Notes: generated from the sequence alone by a model not told the origin. A stretch of DNA of 64,000 bases from Klebsormidium nitens (GCA_000708835.1 DF236951.1:2388-66387); one strand, 5' to 3'; positions 36,101 to 51,100 are shown, counted from the first letter of the stretch. Translations and numbers: made by a program.

Positions 36101-39100
36101 CACGGGCGGGCTCACGTACTTGTCGCCCATCGCTGCGATCACGTAACGCGTCAGCGCCACCGTCACGCGGTCCACGCGCGCGCACCGCAGCACCAGCAGC
36201 TGCTCGAAGGGCGAGAGCGCGTCAGCAAAGGGCCCCGGCAGCGGCGCCTCCTCCGGCTTCTCCAGCTCGTACCACGCGCGCCACTCGCCCACGTGCGCCT
36301 CCACGTGGTCCGCCAGCCCCGCGAACTGCGCGTCCAGGCCGGTGAGGCGCATCAGGTCCTCCCACCCCGCGTCGGGCCACCAGTCCGCGGGCTTGCGCCG
36401 CGCGGCCTTCTCGAGCGCGAGGTTCCCCTTGAGGAAGAAGTCGAGGTAGGCATGGTTGAGCTGGCCGTCGCCGTCCGCGATCTTGATGGCCATCTGGAAG
36501 CTGAGCATCAGCTTGTGCTTCTCGAACAGCCCGGTGCAGCAGTAGGCGTACACGTCGTAGGTGAGGCCGTCGATGATGTGGCGCAGCCGCGCCTCGAGCG
36601 CCGCGTCCTTGCGGCTGGTGGCCAGCGTGGTGCGGAAGACCTCCAGGAAGCTGCCCAGGCTGTACTCGTACATGCTGCTGATGCCGCTCAGGCTGCTCAT
36701 CACGAAGAACAAAATCGCGCCCCGCTTCGCCGCCGGGCTGTACCGCGCGCGCACCGCCTCGATCTCGGCCGCGGTGTCGCGCGCGAGCGCGAGCTTCTCC
36801 GCGATCTCGACGGCCTTGGCCTTGGTGTTTTCGAGCGTGGCGATGAGGTCCGTGTTGTCCAGGATGTTGCCCTGCGCGTTGCTCAGCTCGCGCAGCAGCG
36901 TGTCCTCCAGCTGCTTCAGCAGCGCCTTGTTCTCGCTCATCTCGCGCACCAGGCCCTCGCGCTGCTCCTCCAGCGCGGGCCGCTCGTGGCGCACCGTCAC
37001 GTTCAGCAGCTGCGCCTGCAGCCCCGCCGGCGTCACCGCGTAGTTGATGATCTGCGTCTTGCCCGACACCTCCGGCCCGTAGTGCGGGTTGGGCAGCTTG
37101 CTCACCAAGTACAGCCGGAAGTTGTCGTCCTGCACACGCCAGGCAACCAGGCAGCGGGCTTGATACCGGAGAGGAAACGAATCGCCGACGAGAGAAGAGG
37201 ACTCCAAAGATGTCGCAAGCGACGGACATAAGATGCTCTTTACAGATTCAACCTGCTGTTGCTGAGCACAAGCAAGATCAGTTTCGAGCCTATCCACCAT
37301 CCCAGTCACCTCGCGATGGTCTACTGGCTACATTCTCTTCGGGTTCAGAATGTAAGTACGGTCCTTGAAGCAAGCAGATTTTGAAGAAACGTGTCAGAAT
37401 CATTGGCGAAGGAGACTTTCTGGCACTCCTTGAAGCGCTCGGTTTACCGAAAAGAAACACTCAAACGGACAGAATTCAACACTGGATTGGACCTGGTCGA
37501 TAATGGAACTCGATATAAGCAACAGAAGCACTGTGATATCGCTTAAACGTTGTTGTCAGAATATAGCCTTCTGCTTAACGCACCCTAGAATTAAAAATAT
37601 CTGACGATTCTCGTCAACGATGATAGCCGCGTTTCAAACTCCGCACGGATATGTCCTCGGGTGGCTGCTGGGCGCGCGGCCTCACCCATTCGACCTCCTT
37701 GTCGCCGAGCTTGACCACCTTGCGCGCGCCGACGTGCGTGATGTTTTTCTCGAGGACGGGGTCGATGACGGGGTCGATGTACTCGTCCACGTTTTCGAGC
37801 AGAAAGGGGAAGCCGTACTGGATGGCCATCTCCAGCTGCTTCAAAAAGTCGGGGTCGGAGAAGGAGCGGATGCGGCCGTCCAGGTTCTTGCCCTCGCGCC
37901 GCTTGATCCACGCCAGCGCCTGCATCTGCGGGTCGATGCAGAGCGGGAAGCGGGACGCGCGCGTGGTGAGGATGCCGTTCTGGATGCTCAGCTCGTCGCC
38001 GGGCAGGCCCTCGCTGGCCCACGCCGCCACCTCCACCTCGCTCGTCAGCAGCGTCTCCAGCGCGAACGGCGCGCTCACCGGCACGCCGCGCGTCACCAGG
38101 TCGCCGTACCACAGCTCCTGCGCCGCAGGAGGAGGGGGAGGTCAGCAGGAGAGGCAAAGGAGAACATTTGAGCCGACACCCGTTTCTTAGCGTTGTGCAC
38201 TCGGAGAAGAAAGCAGGACTCGCACAGAGCCAACACCGTGCGGGCCCTGTTCAAAGCAAGAAGTCCGACCTCCACTTCTGCTCTCAGGAACTTGCACAAT
38301 CGAGTCTAAGAAAGTCTAGATTCTAACTTCAGATATCACATGTCGAAGCAGACGACAGGCATCGCCGGTTGGTCCTGCCGATAACGCTTGCCCTTTACCA
38401 CGCTTATGTCGGGGCCTGACCTGGACCATTTTCTTGCGGAAGTCGTAGGTGAAGGCCCCGGTGTAGCTGAGGAAGGACGCGGAGAGCAGGCAGTCCCCGA
38501 CCAGCCGCTCGCGCGTGGCGGCCAGCTCCGCCATCTCCGCGGTCCAGCGCGTGCGCTCGCTGTCCAGGCCCGCGATGAGGCGCCGCGCGGCGTCCAGCCG
38601 CTTCTCCATCAGGTCCGCCTTGGCCTTCAGCTCCTGCTGCTCCGCGGTGCTCGCGGCGAACTGCGCGCTCAGGCCCGCCAGCTGCCCGCTCAGCGCGGCC
38701 ACCTCGGCCTTGATGCGCTCCAGCTCCTTTTGCGCGGCGCGCAGGTTCTTCTCGGCGGCGGCCACGGCCTGGCGCTTGGGGTTGACGGTCTTGGCGATGT
38801 TGTTGTAGTTCATCATGGCGCACACCCAGCGCAGCAGGCCCGCGCCCGCGGTACTGATGCTCATCAGCTCCTCGATGGTCAGCTTGGGGTCCTTGAAGTA
38901 GTCCTTGAGCGCGCGCATCTGCTTCTCCGTGATGCCGTCCTTGTCGAACTCGATCAGGCTGGCCAGGAAGCGCGCGTCCGCCATCATGGCCTTGGCGCCC
39001 TTCCAGCTCACGTCCTTGAGCCCGCGCAGCAGCACCACGCACTCGCACACCTTCTGCACCAGCACGTGCGGCTTGGCGAACGAGCGGATCTCCGTGATCT

Positions 39101-42100
39101 CGTCCTTCTTCAGGTTGTTCAGCGCCTCCGCGGCCGCCTCCAGCGCGGGGATGGCCGCCTCCAGCGCGGCCTCCGCGTCCGCCTTCTCGATCGCGATCTG
39201 CGCGCTCTCCACGCTCAGGTCCGCCTCCTTCTGCTGCGCCACCGCCTGCTTGCTCTCCACCGTCGTCGTGTTGGCCGCGATGACGGTCAGCAGCTCCGCG
39301 CACTGCGCGCTCTTGGCGTCCACCACGGTCTTGGCGTCCGCCAGGCTGGCCTGCATGGTGGCCACCTCGTCCGCGGCCTGGATCAGCTTGGCCAGCCCCG
39401 CGTCCAGCCGCCCGCTCAGCTCGCCCAGCCGCACGCGGTGCCCCGCCAAGCCGGCCTTGTACGTGCCCACGAAGTCCAGGTAGTTCTTGGGCGTCACGTA
39501 GTTGTGCCTCCGCAGCGCCGCCTCGAACTCGGCGCTGAACTGGCGCACGCTCTGGTGCACCACCACCATGTGCTCCACGATGCCCGCCCGGTGCGGCTCC
39601 GGCAGGTCCACGTCAGCCAAAAACACGCTCGCCACGCTGCGCATAACAATTAGCCAAAGCTGAGAAGCAGCCCGCGGCACCACGCTGATGACAACGGTGG
39701 ACTGTGCTATGCAAAGACGAACCAATAAGCGGGGTATCTCCAATTGACGCAATTGAAAGCTTGAATATTCAATCGAAGATTAAGCTGACTTTTGACATCT
39801 CTTTCCACTTTTGGAAAGAAGTCTTGCCAAACACAGACGGATCCACTTGAGTTCGATTTCTGGCCCAAATTCCCGTCAAAAGAAAGCGAAATATCCCCTG
39901 ATCTGTTGTCCTTCGTGTGAGCAACATGCCAAGTGGTTCCAAGGCCCGAGTGCTGCGGCGCATGGGGCCCTTGCCTGTGGAGCGCCTCCTCGGGCCAGGG
40001 CGTGAACCAGTCGATGACGCAGTTGTTGACCATGCCCGGGAAGTTGCGGCAGCGCGTGCGCAGCGTGTCCCCGATGGGCGACATGCACAGCACCACGTGC
40101 AGGTTGTTGCGGCACTTGCCTACGAAGTACCGCCAGCACGCCTCCTTCGTGTCCAGCAACCCCTTCGCCGCAACCTCGTCACGCACCTGGGCAAATGTAG
40201 GCACAGCCTCGATATCGAGCTATTCTTCAGGGGGCAGAAGAGTCACGTCTTTTGTACTTTCCGTCCGAGTTGTCAATCCTTCAGCGTGCCGAACGAGCTA
40301 GATTATCTCTTTTTTTTTCAGAGCACAAACGATGAGATGAGAGAGCAGATTAAGCGCTGCGTGCGAATCAGGGAGAGATCTTGCAACCGATATTGGCGGG
40401 CGGCTACCCTAACTTTTTGTTGTGTGCTAGCGTCACTGCTTAGTGCCGATGCAAACAGCATAAGCTGAGGCGGAGCGGTTGCGTCACCTGGTTGACGAGC
40501 GCGTCCTTTTCGTCGTCGGCGTAGAGCGCGGGCACCATCCCCGCGGTGAGCATGTTGTTGATGAGCTCCAGGAAGCCCTCGTCCGCGACGTGCGCGTCCG
40601 TGAAGAGGAACATGACGCGCTTGTTCTCCGCGCCCAGCATGGCGTACAGCTTCTTCAGGTCCTCGCGGAACGCCGCCTCGTCGTACCCGCGCGTCAGCGT
40701 GATCTCGAACACCGCGCACCCGGCCGCGAAGGCCGCGAGGCGCGCCAGCGACTGCTTGCCGCTGCCGCCGACGCCGACCAGCAGCGCGTTGCCCTGCTCC
40801 AGGCGCAGCAGGCGGTGGATGCGCGTGGCGTGCTCGAGCGCGTCCTTGAAGAGCACGAGCGTCATGGCCTTGCTGCGCCCCGCGTTGTACTCCTCCAGCA
40901 CGCCCTCCAGCACGCCCTTCACGGTAGAGTAGTCACCCAGGTCCTCATACAGCCGCGCCTCGCCCTCCTGCACCCACGCGAAGCGAGCAAGTCAGCAAGC
41001 GCAAAGCCGCAGGGGCGGGGCATCAGAGAGGAAGCAAAGAAGTGAAACAAATCGCGGCTACTGAGAAAGACAACGGAGCTCATACTTCAGAAATGTCAAA
41101 AGGATGCGATCTGGCTTATCAGAACTAGATTCAAGGACAACGGATTCTGGCTACTGTAGTAGTGAATCTTTGCCGGGGAGAGAATGCGGACAGTTTATCT
41201 TCCGGGCCAAGGCAACTTGGTCATCTGACTACGACACCAGAGAAGCTGATTTTGGAACATGTAATTTAAAAGGCCGTTCTGGTAGAAGGTAACCAAAAAG
41301 GTAATCGAAACCGCCGAGACATGGGCGCCCTTTCAAGAGCCTGCTCTCAAGCAGCCAGACTCAGCATCTTGCGACTGCGGCGGCGCCTGACCTTGAGCGC
41401 GAGGCGGTAGTCCCCGAAGAGGATGGGGTTGGCCAGCACGGCGTCCGCGTGCTGCCCGTACTTGTCTTGCACCAGCTCCGCGAGCTTGGCTTGCACGGCG
41501 GCCTTGTCGTCCTCGGAGATGAGGCGGTCGTGGAAGATGCGCAGGCACTCGTTGCGCCACAGCCGCAGGAACTGGGCCGGCGACGCGAACTTGTCGGGCG
41601 TGGACAGGCAGAGGCCCTCGAAGACGCGGCTCAGGTCGCGCAGGTTGAAGATGTAGTGGAACCGGCTCGGCGTCGGAGGCAGCTTCTCCAAAATGAACCC
41701 GTACAGCCGCAGCGTCACCTCCGTCAGCCCCGCGCACGCCGCCTGTGCCACGGGAGAGGCAGAATCAGACTTGTGTTCGAATGCAGAAAAAATCGAAAGG
41801 CAGAGGGAAAAAGAACAGAAGACAACAAAGGGTCGTTTGGCAGCGGTCTCATTGACCATGGATAAAGGCAGATCCCGCTCAGCGTTTTCTTTCGCTCTTC
41901 AAATTGCTGAAAAGTTGGACACGTCTTCTTGAGAGTTAACTCATGTAGCAGGATTCAAGGTCGCCGGCGTGGCGCGCTGACCTTGATGTCGGGCGCGAGG
42001 CTCTGGACGTGCGCGTTGAGGATGGTGTCGAAGATGCGCGTGAGCGACTCGGTGGCGGGGAACTGGATCTCGAACACGGAGAAGAGGCTGATGAAGCGCG

Positions 42101-45100
42101 GGTCCACCGCGTTGCGCGCGCCGCCGGGCGGGCCCATCGCGCCCACGAACTGCACGTCCTTCATGTTCTTCCAGTTGAGCTCCTTGCTGCAAGCACGCAA
42201 AAGGCAGAGCGGCTCACTTCGATGCGAGAGCCATTCAATACGCTCTGTCGTCACAATTTGCGGGTGCTTATTTGAGCAGAATCATACGGCGCGGGTCTCT
42301 CTCAACAGGTGTTGCTGAACTCTGACTAACCCTCCTATCACCTGTGCTTGAACAAAGAGTCTCATATTAGAGGGTGCGCCGATTTGGTAAGCCTTGTAAG
42401 TCACTTATAGAGGCGAGACAAGCCGCCGGCAACGCAGGGGCAGACAGTTTGGTTGGTGCGGTGTGGCTCTTACCCGCGGTCGTAGAGGCCGCTCCGCTCG
42501 ATGAGCAGCTTGAGCGCGGCGATGGGCTGCTGCGTGCCGTACTTGTCGACCTTGGGCATGTTCAGGTCGTCGATGAACACCACCATCTTCTTGCCCACCG
42601 GCGGGCCGTACGTGTCCTGCACACACACCGCGGCCGCGCGTCAAGCGCAGCCAGGAAACACGACCTTCATGCCATTATGAGGCTCATCAGCATTTGGTAT
42701 GATGCCTTGGCTCGAAGAGACTACTCAGAATCGGCTTCTCGAGCAGCGAGAAGACCTTGCTCAGCAAGCGTTTTGAGTGCTCTTCATCTCGCAGCTATCG
42801 ATCGGTGACGTCGACGGTCATGCCCAGCGTCCTTGAGATTCTCTTGCATGTCCAGCTGCAGCCGGGCGCGCACCTTGGTCCTCTTTTCGACGGCGTCCTC
42901 GACGGCGCGCTGCACGTCGAGGCTGGAGGTCCTGCTGCTGAAGTTCATGTTGAGCACCAAAAAGTGCTCCGGCGACAGCCCGCCCAGGTACTGCCCCACC
43001 GTCACGCTCTTGGCCGTCCCGCTGTCGCCCACGAACAGCACCGGCCGACCCACCTGAGGGAAACGGCGCACGTCAGGGCAAAGGAAACAATGGAACCTCC
43101 GCAACAAAGACGGACTGCTTCGATACTGCAAATTTGAGAACCGAGTTTCTAACGACTACTATCAGCTGAGCTCGGCTCCAGCCAGCGGCAATGGTCAAGG
43201 AGAAATGAGAGCTGCCAAGCTTGCATCATATCAGTGCTTTCAAAATCTTCGGGAGACGGCCAAGCCGCCCGGTGTGGGCGGCCCCTGCCTGTGGCGGCCG
43301 CCTGCTGACCTGCACCATGATGTCGAGGAGCCACGTGGAGCGGACGGTGTCCACCGTGGGCACCAGGATCTTGGAGAACTTGCCATCGGGGGGGGGCTAC
43401 ACAGCAGAGAGCAAAGAGACCCTTTAGACTTTAATCTCAGAACAAAATCTAAAGAGGAGATATAAAAGCGGGTACCTTGCAGCCAAATCCGGCAGAATCT
43501 GTCGGACTTGATAAGCGCTTAGTAACAACGTTTATGGGTACCTTCTCTCAGCAAAACCTTCCCGGTGCATGGTCTTGTCACTCAAAAAACAACTCTAAAA
43601 TTCCCGCGTTGTGCAAAGCTCCGGTCGGAATGCTAGCTGCTGACCTTCACCTTCGCACAGGCCCAGTGAGAGCGAGCTTCCAAGGAACGGCTAATCAGGA
43701 AATCCGGCCCCCTGCTCCCCCGCTTGGCTCCTCACCTGGTAGTCTTGGACGAGGCTCTTCCAGGAGCGCCAGCGCAGGTCGTTGGTGTCGAAGCAGTACT
43801 CGTAGAGGCTCTTGGCGGGCAGCTGCGTGGCGGGGACCGTGTCGCCGTCCGCCAGGCTGAGGCCGGCCAGCCCCTTGACGAACTTGTCGAACCGGTCGCG
43901 GTCCGCCACCGCGCCGTTCTGGACCACCGCCGCGCCCACCGACCACACCACGCAAAACAAAAACACCGCCTCCAACGTCTGCGGAACAGCAGGGCAAGTC
44001 GTAGCCTGTCAGCCGGTTGTATCAGAGCGGCTGATTTTGATCACTTGCGTTTGTTAGTGAGTACATAAGCATACTGCAGATTCAACAAGAATTGACCGCT
44101 TTCGCATACCAAAAGAAACTTACTTTACTCGGCCTGAAGCAAGAAGGTGCGTTCTGCTCTAAGTGCTTCAAATTTTTCAGCCATCAGAGTCGTCGACTGT
44201 GGGAATGTTCGACTTGACTTAGTCGACGCCTGTATTGAACCTGCTGCAGCCTTTGCCACGCCGCTTGCTGGACGGCTGCAGCGCTGTAGGCGAGGCTTTT
44301 CCTGCTTGTCTCACCTGCGGGTCGGTGATGCCCTTGTCGTCGGTGAGCATGGCGTCCAGCAGCGTGCAGAGCTGCGTGACGGTGTTGAGGGCCGTCACGG
44401 GGATGGCCTGCCGCAGCCGCCGCGTGATGACGTCGTCCTCCACGCCCTCCAGCACGAAGTCCACGCACTGCCCCACGTACTTGGCCATCAGCCCGCGCAG
44501 CGCCTCCGCCTCGTCAGCGCTGCCACGCACATGAACAGATTCCTGACAGTCAGTGTTGCTAAAACTGCATCAAGATGTTGGCGAGCGACACACTTGCTAA
44601 AGCCACAGCCTTTTCTTCTTTTTCTGATGCCTTACATGACACAGCTGGTCCAACACTTGCGTAAATTGAAGGCCATGGCCTGGCAGCTCGCTCTTAACAA
44701 TTGTTTCTGCAGATCAAGAAAGAAGTGAATAGGTATATCTTTTGGAGCCACGCACTGGAAAACATTGGACGGAATTGATTAAAACCCAGCTCTTCTGGTT
44801 TCGCCAACTCCCTTTCCTGAGAGTCTGCAGCTGCCTGCTAGGCGTTTGGGGGCGGGCATTCACCTCTGCCTGCCGTTGCACCACTTCCAGATGAAAGGCT
44901 TGTAGCCCAAGTTGCGCGAGTCGACGTAGACCATGCCGCACCGGCTGACCGTCGCGGGAGACGCGTACTGCAGGTCGAACACCTGCGTGCACACGCCATT
45001 ATGAGCGAGCTGCTCTCTATTAAAGTCATATGCAAGTTATAGCAAGCATGGAGTCAGCTTACTTCAACCCATTGATTCAAAGCTTCGAAGCCTCTTTGTA

Positions 45101-48100
45101 GCGACAGCTTTCTGCAAAAGTTGTTGAAGGCGATCATGAAACCTAAAACGGCTGGACTGTAACTGCAGAGAGCCGTCTACTGCTGCACCTCGAATGCTGG
45201 CCATTTGGAATCTAGCTCTTCGAAGCAGAGCCTATTGCTCCAGATCCCGACAATTTACAACGGGTGCACCAGGGCTGGGCAAGACGCTGCGGGGCTTTAC
45301 CTCGAAGAGCAGCTTGCAGTGGTTGGGCAGGCGGATGCGCTCGCCGTTGGGCAGGGTGAGCAGCTTGTTGTCGTCCATGAGGCTGTTCATGTCCTCCACC
45401 CACAGCGCGTCCACGTCGCCGTCGAACACGAGGTACCGCCGCTCCTCCTTGTCGCCCACCAGCGGCCGCGCCATCTCGCGGAACAGGCTGCTCAGCAAGC
45501 CGTCCGTCCAGTCACGTGTGTCGGGGTCTGCACGCGCAGCAGACAGCTGTCAGCCGCCATCCCTGCTTTTATCACAAAACAGATTTCGTTGCCCTCCGCG
45601 AGTTGCAAGTGGTGACGAGAGCATTGGACTCTAGAAACGGCCGGAGCTAAGAAACACTTTTTAGTGATCGCTTTCAATCTAGACTAATCCTTGCGCACTG
45701 CTCTAACAGGAAGATCAATACCGGCCTTAACCAAGTCAACAGCAGATTAGGTGCTCTTTGGGTATGCACGGAGTAGGGTGTCCAAGTCACAGGTTGTTAA
45801 CATCCGCAACAGGAAGAGCTGCCTCGTTTCGCAAGAGCATCCGCGGCCGGCTCACCGAGCACGCCGTAGAGCTCGCTGGTGGGCTGCGCCTTGGGGTTGA
45901 TGACGGTCATCTTGGTGGGCACGCCCAGCTTGGTCTGCGCGCGCGCGAGCGTCTTGAGGATGACGGACTTGCCGCCGCCGGTCTGGCCGACGACCATGGT
46001 GGTGTGGCGCGTCATCATGGTCTCGTACAGCTGGATGACCTTGTCCACCTGCCCGCTCGCCTCCGTCACCACCAGGTACCCCTGCTCCGCCAGGTCCGCC
46101 TCGATCACGTCGTTCAGCTGCGGGTAGCGCACGCGCGGGCAGTCCATCCCCGGGAACAGGTCGTTGATGAGGCCCAGGAAGAGCGGCACGTCGTCGAACA
46201 CGAACTTGGGCAGGTTCATGTCGCGCAGCGCGCGCATGAGCACCAGCGCCTCGTCCATGTCGGGCGAGCCGCGCTTGAGCGCGCCCGCCATGACAAGCAC
46301 GGACTTGAGCGCGCGCAGGCCGAAGTCGTAGTGGTACTGCTTGCTCAGCTGCTCGCGCGAGAGCTTGTAGAGCACGGTCATCTTCTTGGCGAGGACCTTG
46401 GCGGTGTCGAAGCCCTCGGAGAAGAGCATGATCTCGCAGATCTGCTGCAGGTCCGGCACGATCATGGTCACCGGCCGGAAGAGCGCCTTCAGGTTGTCCG
46501 GCAGCTCCGTCCGCCCCGCGTACCCCGGGTTCATCGTGATGAAGATGCCCGTCCGGCCGTCCAGCCGGATCTCCTTGCCCTCGAACTGGAACCGCCGCGC
46601 GTCGGCTTTCAGCGCCTCCTGGATCTGCTTGATCTGGCTGGACACGACGGAGAGCACCTCGGCGTCGATGCGGTTGAACTCGTCGAAGCAGCCCCACGCG
46701 CCGCACTGCACCAGCCCGCTGAAGATGCTGCCCATGGCCTTGAAGTCCAGGCCGTCGCCGCAGTTGAACACCACGCACAGCAGCGCCATGCTCTTGGCCA
46801 GGTCCTTGGTCGTCTCCGTCTTGCCCGTCCCCGCGGGGCCCGCCGGCGCGCCGCCCAGCTTGAACGTCAGCGCCGTCGTCAGCGTCATGTAGCACCGGTC
46901 CGTCAGCGCCGTGATCACCAGCCGCCCGTTCAGGCCCATGTATTCGTAGCCGTACCGGAACTCGCCGCTGCACTGCCTGCACTTGCCATGTCGGCGCGTG
47001 CGCGCGCCAAGGGGTCAGGCCAGGCAGCGGGGGGGGTAACCCTCATGCAGAGGAGGCTTGACCAACTCGACAAAGTAGTAGCTCACAAGAGCACTTTCTA
47101 TATTTAAGATTCATAGACGACATCGTGTACTATACTCTGTCCTCCCAGACAAGGGAAAGAAAGTCGGTCTGAGAGCGTTTTGAGGCTACATCCAGATCAG
47201 TGAAGAGGCTTAAGATCATACTCAATTTCAGCTTTACAAATGAATTATGCAAGGTATTAAGGATATTGCACAGAAACCGATGTGGATACCATGGGGGCGT
47301 CTTTGAATCCGAAATGCTTCAGGGGTTCAAAATTGAGATCCTTTTTCTCCCCCAATCTAGGGCCTCAGCGTCCATCTCCGGCCTGCAGCAATCAAGTTAG
47401 CCGTTCCTCGACCTTCTTACCCAGCCCTTCTCAGAAAAGGCGTCAGTCCAACGGTTTTCAAGACGGTTGCGAGCTGGCCGAGCGTGCGTGGCTGGGGCTG
47501 GTCACCTGATGAAGAGGTCGTCGTTGGCGCGGTCCCAGTAAAAGCGCAGCTGGGACTCCCAGGCGAACTCGCGGTGGTCCAGCACGGAGTCGCGCACGAA
47601 CGCGTCGATGATGTCGCGCGCGTGCACGTCGATGATGATGAGCGCGTTCACTTTTTTGCGGTCCAGCGGCCCCAGCTCGCCGCGCACCATGCCCACCAGC
47701 TCGCCCAGCTGCCCCGTCAGCTTGCCGGCCAGCTCCTTCATGGCGCCCTTGCCGCCGGCGCGCACGCGGCGGAAGCCGTCCTCCACCTCCCAAGTCCACC
47801 AGATCTGGCTGCCCACCAGCGTCGTCATGCCCAGATTGTCCAGGATCCAGCGCGCGCGCGGCTTCTTGGCGTAGAAAAACACGCCCTCCTTGGTAATGGC
47901 CGCCAGGCTGGCGCGCATCTCCGCCTCGACGGCCGTCATCCACACCTCGACGGCGCCCTCCGTGGACACGGGCGCGCGGAAGTCGAAGCCCTCGCCCTCG
48001 GAGGACGTCATGCCGGTGACGACCTTGTTGCCGCGGCCGAAGCGCAGCGCGGCGCAGTTGTCGAAGAGCTTGAGCATGTGCTCCTGCACGCTCGTCGGGT

Positions 48101-51100
48101 CGGACGTGCCCAGGATGCTCAGCAGCTCGTCGTCGCTGATGAAGAAGAAGCGCGGGAACGAACACCGCTTCGTGTCCAAGTACCTGCACGGCGTCAGCAA
48201 AAGGCAGATGTCTAAGAGTCGTAAAATAGCTCTTTCCAAAATATGCTCTGTGCTGCCTCAACAATTAACGTGCTCTCGGACACTTTTGACCACCTTGAGA
48301 GAGTTCTTGATGCTTACTTCTGTCTGATGCTTACTTTATTCGTGGCCCTGAAAAAAGGCCCTAGAAAGATAAGCGAAGAGCGGGCTGCTCAAACAGATCA
48401 GACAAAGGGCTAGAGACCCAGAGCATAACGATCCCCATACTGCAAAACAGTAGAGCAGTTGCTCCTCGCTCTGTGACGAGCCAGGGCGGCCGGCGTGCTC
48501 ACTCGGAGAGGCTCTTCTGGCAGGTCTCCAGCTGCGCGGAGAGTTGCTGCAGCTGCTCGAGGCGGCCCTCGACGGCGCAGGCGTCGAGGACGTTGGGGTT
48601 CTTGGCGGTGTCGGCCATGATTTTCTTCCAGGCCTTGTCGATGCCGTCGAAGCGCTTGGCCTCGTCGGGCAGCTGGTGCCGGATGTCGTCGCTGCCCACG
48701 AAGATGCTCTCCAGGTACTGCCACCGCCGCTGCACGCCCACCCACACGCCGGACACCTCGCCGATCAGGCTCAGGCGGCCCTCCCACGCGCGCACCTGCT
48801 CCAGGAACGGCTTCACGAAGCGCGAGGCCATCATGGACTGCAGGTTGAGCCCCTGGTCCTCCAGCAGCACGGCCAGCTCGTCCACCCCGCGCAGCACCCA
48901 CCCGCGGTCGGCGCCGTTCTTGGTGTACTTGGCCACCGTGAAGGCCTGCTCGCGCCACACCTCCGCCAGCCCGCGCAGCTCCGCCTCGATGCTCAGCTCC
49001 TTGCTGGCGGCGCCCACCATCTCGCTGATCACCTGCGGCAAAAGGGGTAAAAGCGGCGGGAAAAGGTCAGTAGAAGCTTTGAAGACGAATCTGCTTTCCT
49101 TGGAAAAATAAAGAACTTCAAGTTCGCCCCCGTTGCTACTGACGGCAGCTTCCATAAAATGGACACAAACACCCTGTTTTGCTGTGAACGGCTTCCGTCT
49201 TTAGTAACTCATTCTCGCATGTGTCTTTTATCCTACGAGTGATGATGCACAAAATTCCCGTCTCCAATCACGGCTCTCTTATGCTTTTTGGCCTGATTTG
49301 CACCGCTCATCTTTTTCAATGCAGCCATATTATTTTGGGGCAAGCGGCGAGCAGTGGGGCGGTCACCTGGGCGTAGTTGTGGAGCTGCATGGCGAAGAGC
49401 GCGCCGAGCGTGAAGCTCTTGGGGTCCATGTCGAAGCGCTTGCCCGTCAGCTCCATCAGCCGCTCCCAGTGCCGCGGCCGCAGCGCCTCGCTCTTCAGGT
49501 CCTGCAGCATACAGGTAAAGCTCGACGAGTCAGCTTTTGCCCCTAGAATTGAAGATGTAAATGCACTTGAGTGGCACGATACAGACCTGACTTGCATCCA
49601 TTTGCCGATGCAGGTTGAGCTTCAAATACAAACTCTTCAATTCATTCACCATCCAGAAGTTTCGGGGGGAGCGTCAGTCTGTAACGCTTCATTGGCTTCC
49701 ATATCAGACCCGTTGTGATCGGTGAAGCCGAGAAGGTAGGCAGAGCCTGTCCGCGGGTGCACCTGGATGAGCGGGAGCGAGTCCTGGAACTCCTTGAGCT
49801 TGGCCTCCAGCAGGCCGTAGGTGGGCAGCGCCTTGAGGTGCTTCATCCGCTTGAGCCGCCCCCCGAACTCCTCCTGCGCGCCCACCAGGCGCCCGATGTC
49901 CAGCTCCGCCCACAGCATGGACGACGCGGCCTTGACGGCGGCGCTGAAGTCGGTGTACAGCTCGAAGATCTGCGCCAGGCTGCGCAGCTCCGCGTCCACC
50001 TCCAGCAGCTCCGGGTACGACGTGATGGGCAGGTCGAACAGCTTCTGCGCCAGCACCAGCGCCTCGCGCGCGCCGCCCTTGGCCGCCACCTCCGCCTGCG
50101 CAGGGCCACACCCGGGCGGGGCTCAGACGGCAGCCCAACACCAGCCTTTTCTCGAAGGGCCATTATCTTTGATCAGCCTCAGCGCCGTCACTTCATTAGC
50201 GAAGGGGTGGCAAGAGTGTCAGCTCAGAAGGCAGTTTGTTGCCATGGCAATGGCAACTGCAACAATCATGATGGCCATCGAATCGTACCTCACAAGTCGC
50301 CCTTTTCGAAAAAGAGTATCGGGCGATAATCGTTCCACCATTCCACCGTGCGTTCGTATTCAGCAGGGGGGCTGACCTGGAATGTTTTGAGCAGCTCCAG
50401 GCCCTGGTCCAGGTTGTCGGTCTTCCCCGGGCCGCTGTCCCGGAGTCTCTCCCGCAGGTCCAGCACGGACGCGTGGTACTCCGCGACCTGCACCTGCGTG
50501 GTGGCCGTGAACTTCTTCTTCACCTCCTCCAAGTCCTCGTCCACGCGCACAGCCACGCCCTGCAGCTCCACCCACCTGCGCGCAAAGCCGCAACCCGTCA
50601 AGGCCCCCAAACATGTGCAGCAACATGCCTTCACGTATACAGGGTTAGCACCGCAAATGACTGATTAGATGCTATTCGCACAGCCTGTCCAAAGACACAA
50701 CGGCTGAAACAGTTATGATGCTCTATCGCTCTCTTCCTTTGTAGAGAAGTCGTGCTACAAACGAGTTGTGTCTGCCCCAGTCTCGGTAATACGGTCTGCC
50801 ATACTGTGCCCAACACTCACTTGGTTCTGATAGCGTATGCCTGGGCCGTCTCCTCGTCGTCGCCCCCAAGACCGTACAGCATGCGCGTGCGGCAACGCTC
50901 TTCAATTTCCACGTACCTGCAGCGAGAGCGCAAGCGCATCAGCATTGATTGTTCTACCAAAAGGAACGAGCACGCTTTCAGAAACCCAATCAACGGTGCC
51001 CACAAGGTATACAGACCTCCAGTTGAATATATCTTGACACTCAAATTCACCACTCCAAGATGCTGACAGTGTTGCCCACAAGACCGGCCGCTCGCACGCG

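Noticed and set aside
35867-37231. 454-codon open frame on the plus strand
   Set aside because: It is antisense to dynein exon 37. It is a by-product of extreme third-position GC; its product is a His/Arg/Leu/Val-rich string without domains.
38388-39653. 421-codon open frame on the plus strand
   Set aside because: Antisense to the dynein stalk exon, for the same compositional reason.
45758-47107. 449-codon plus-strand frame
   Set aside because: Antisense to the AAA1-AAA2 exon; the sense strand has intact Walker motifs.
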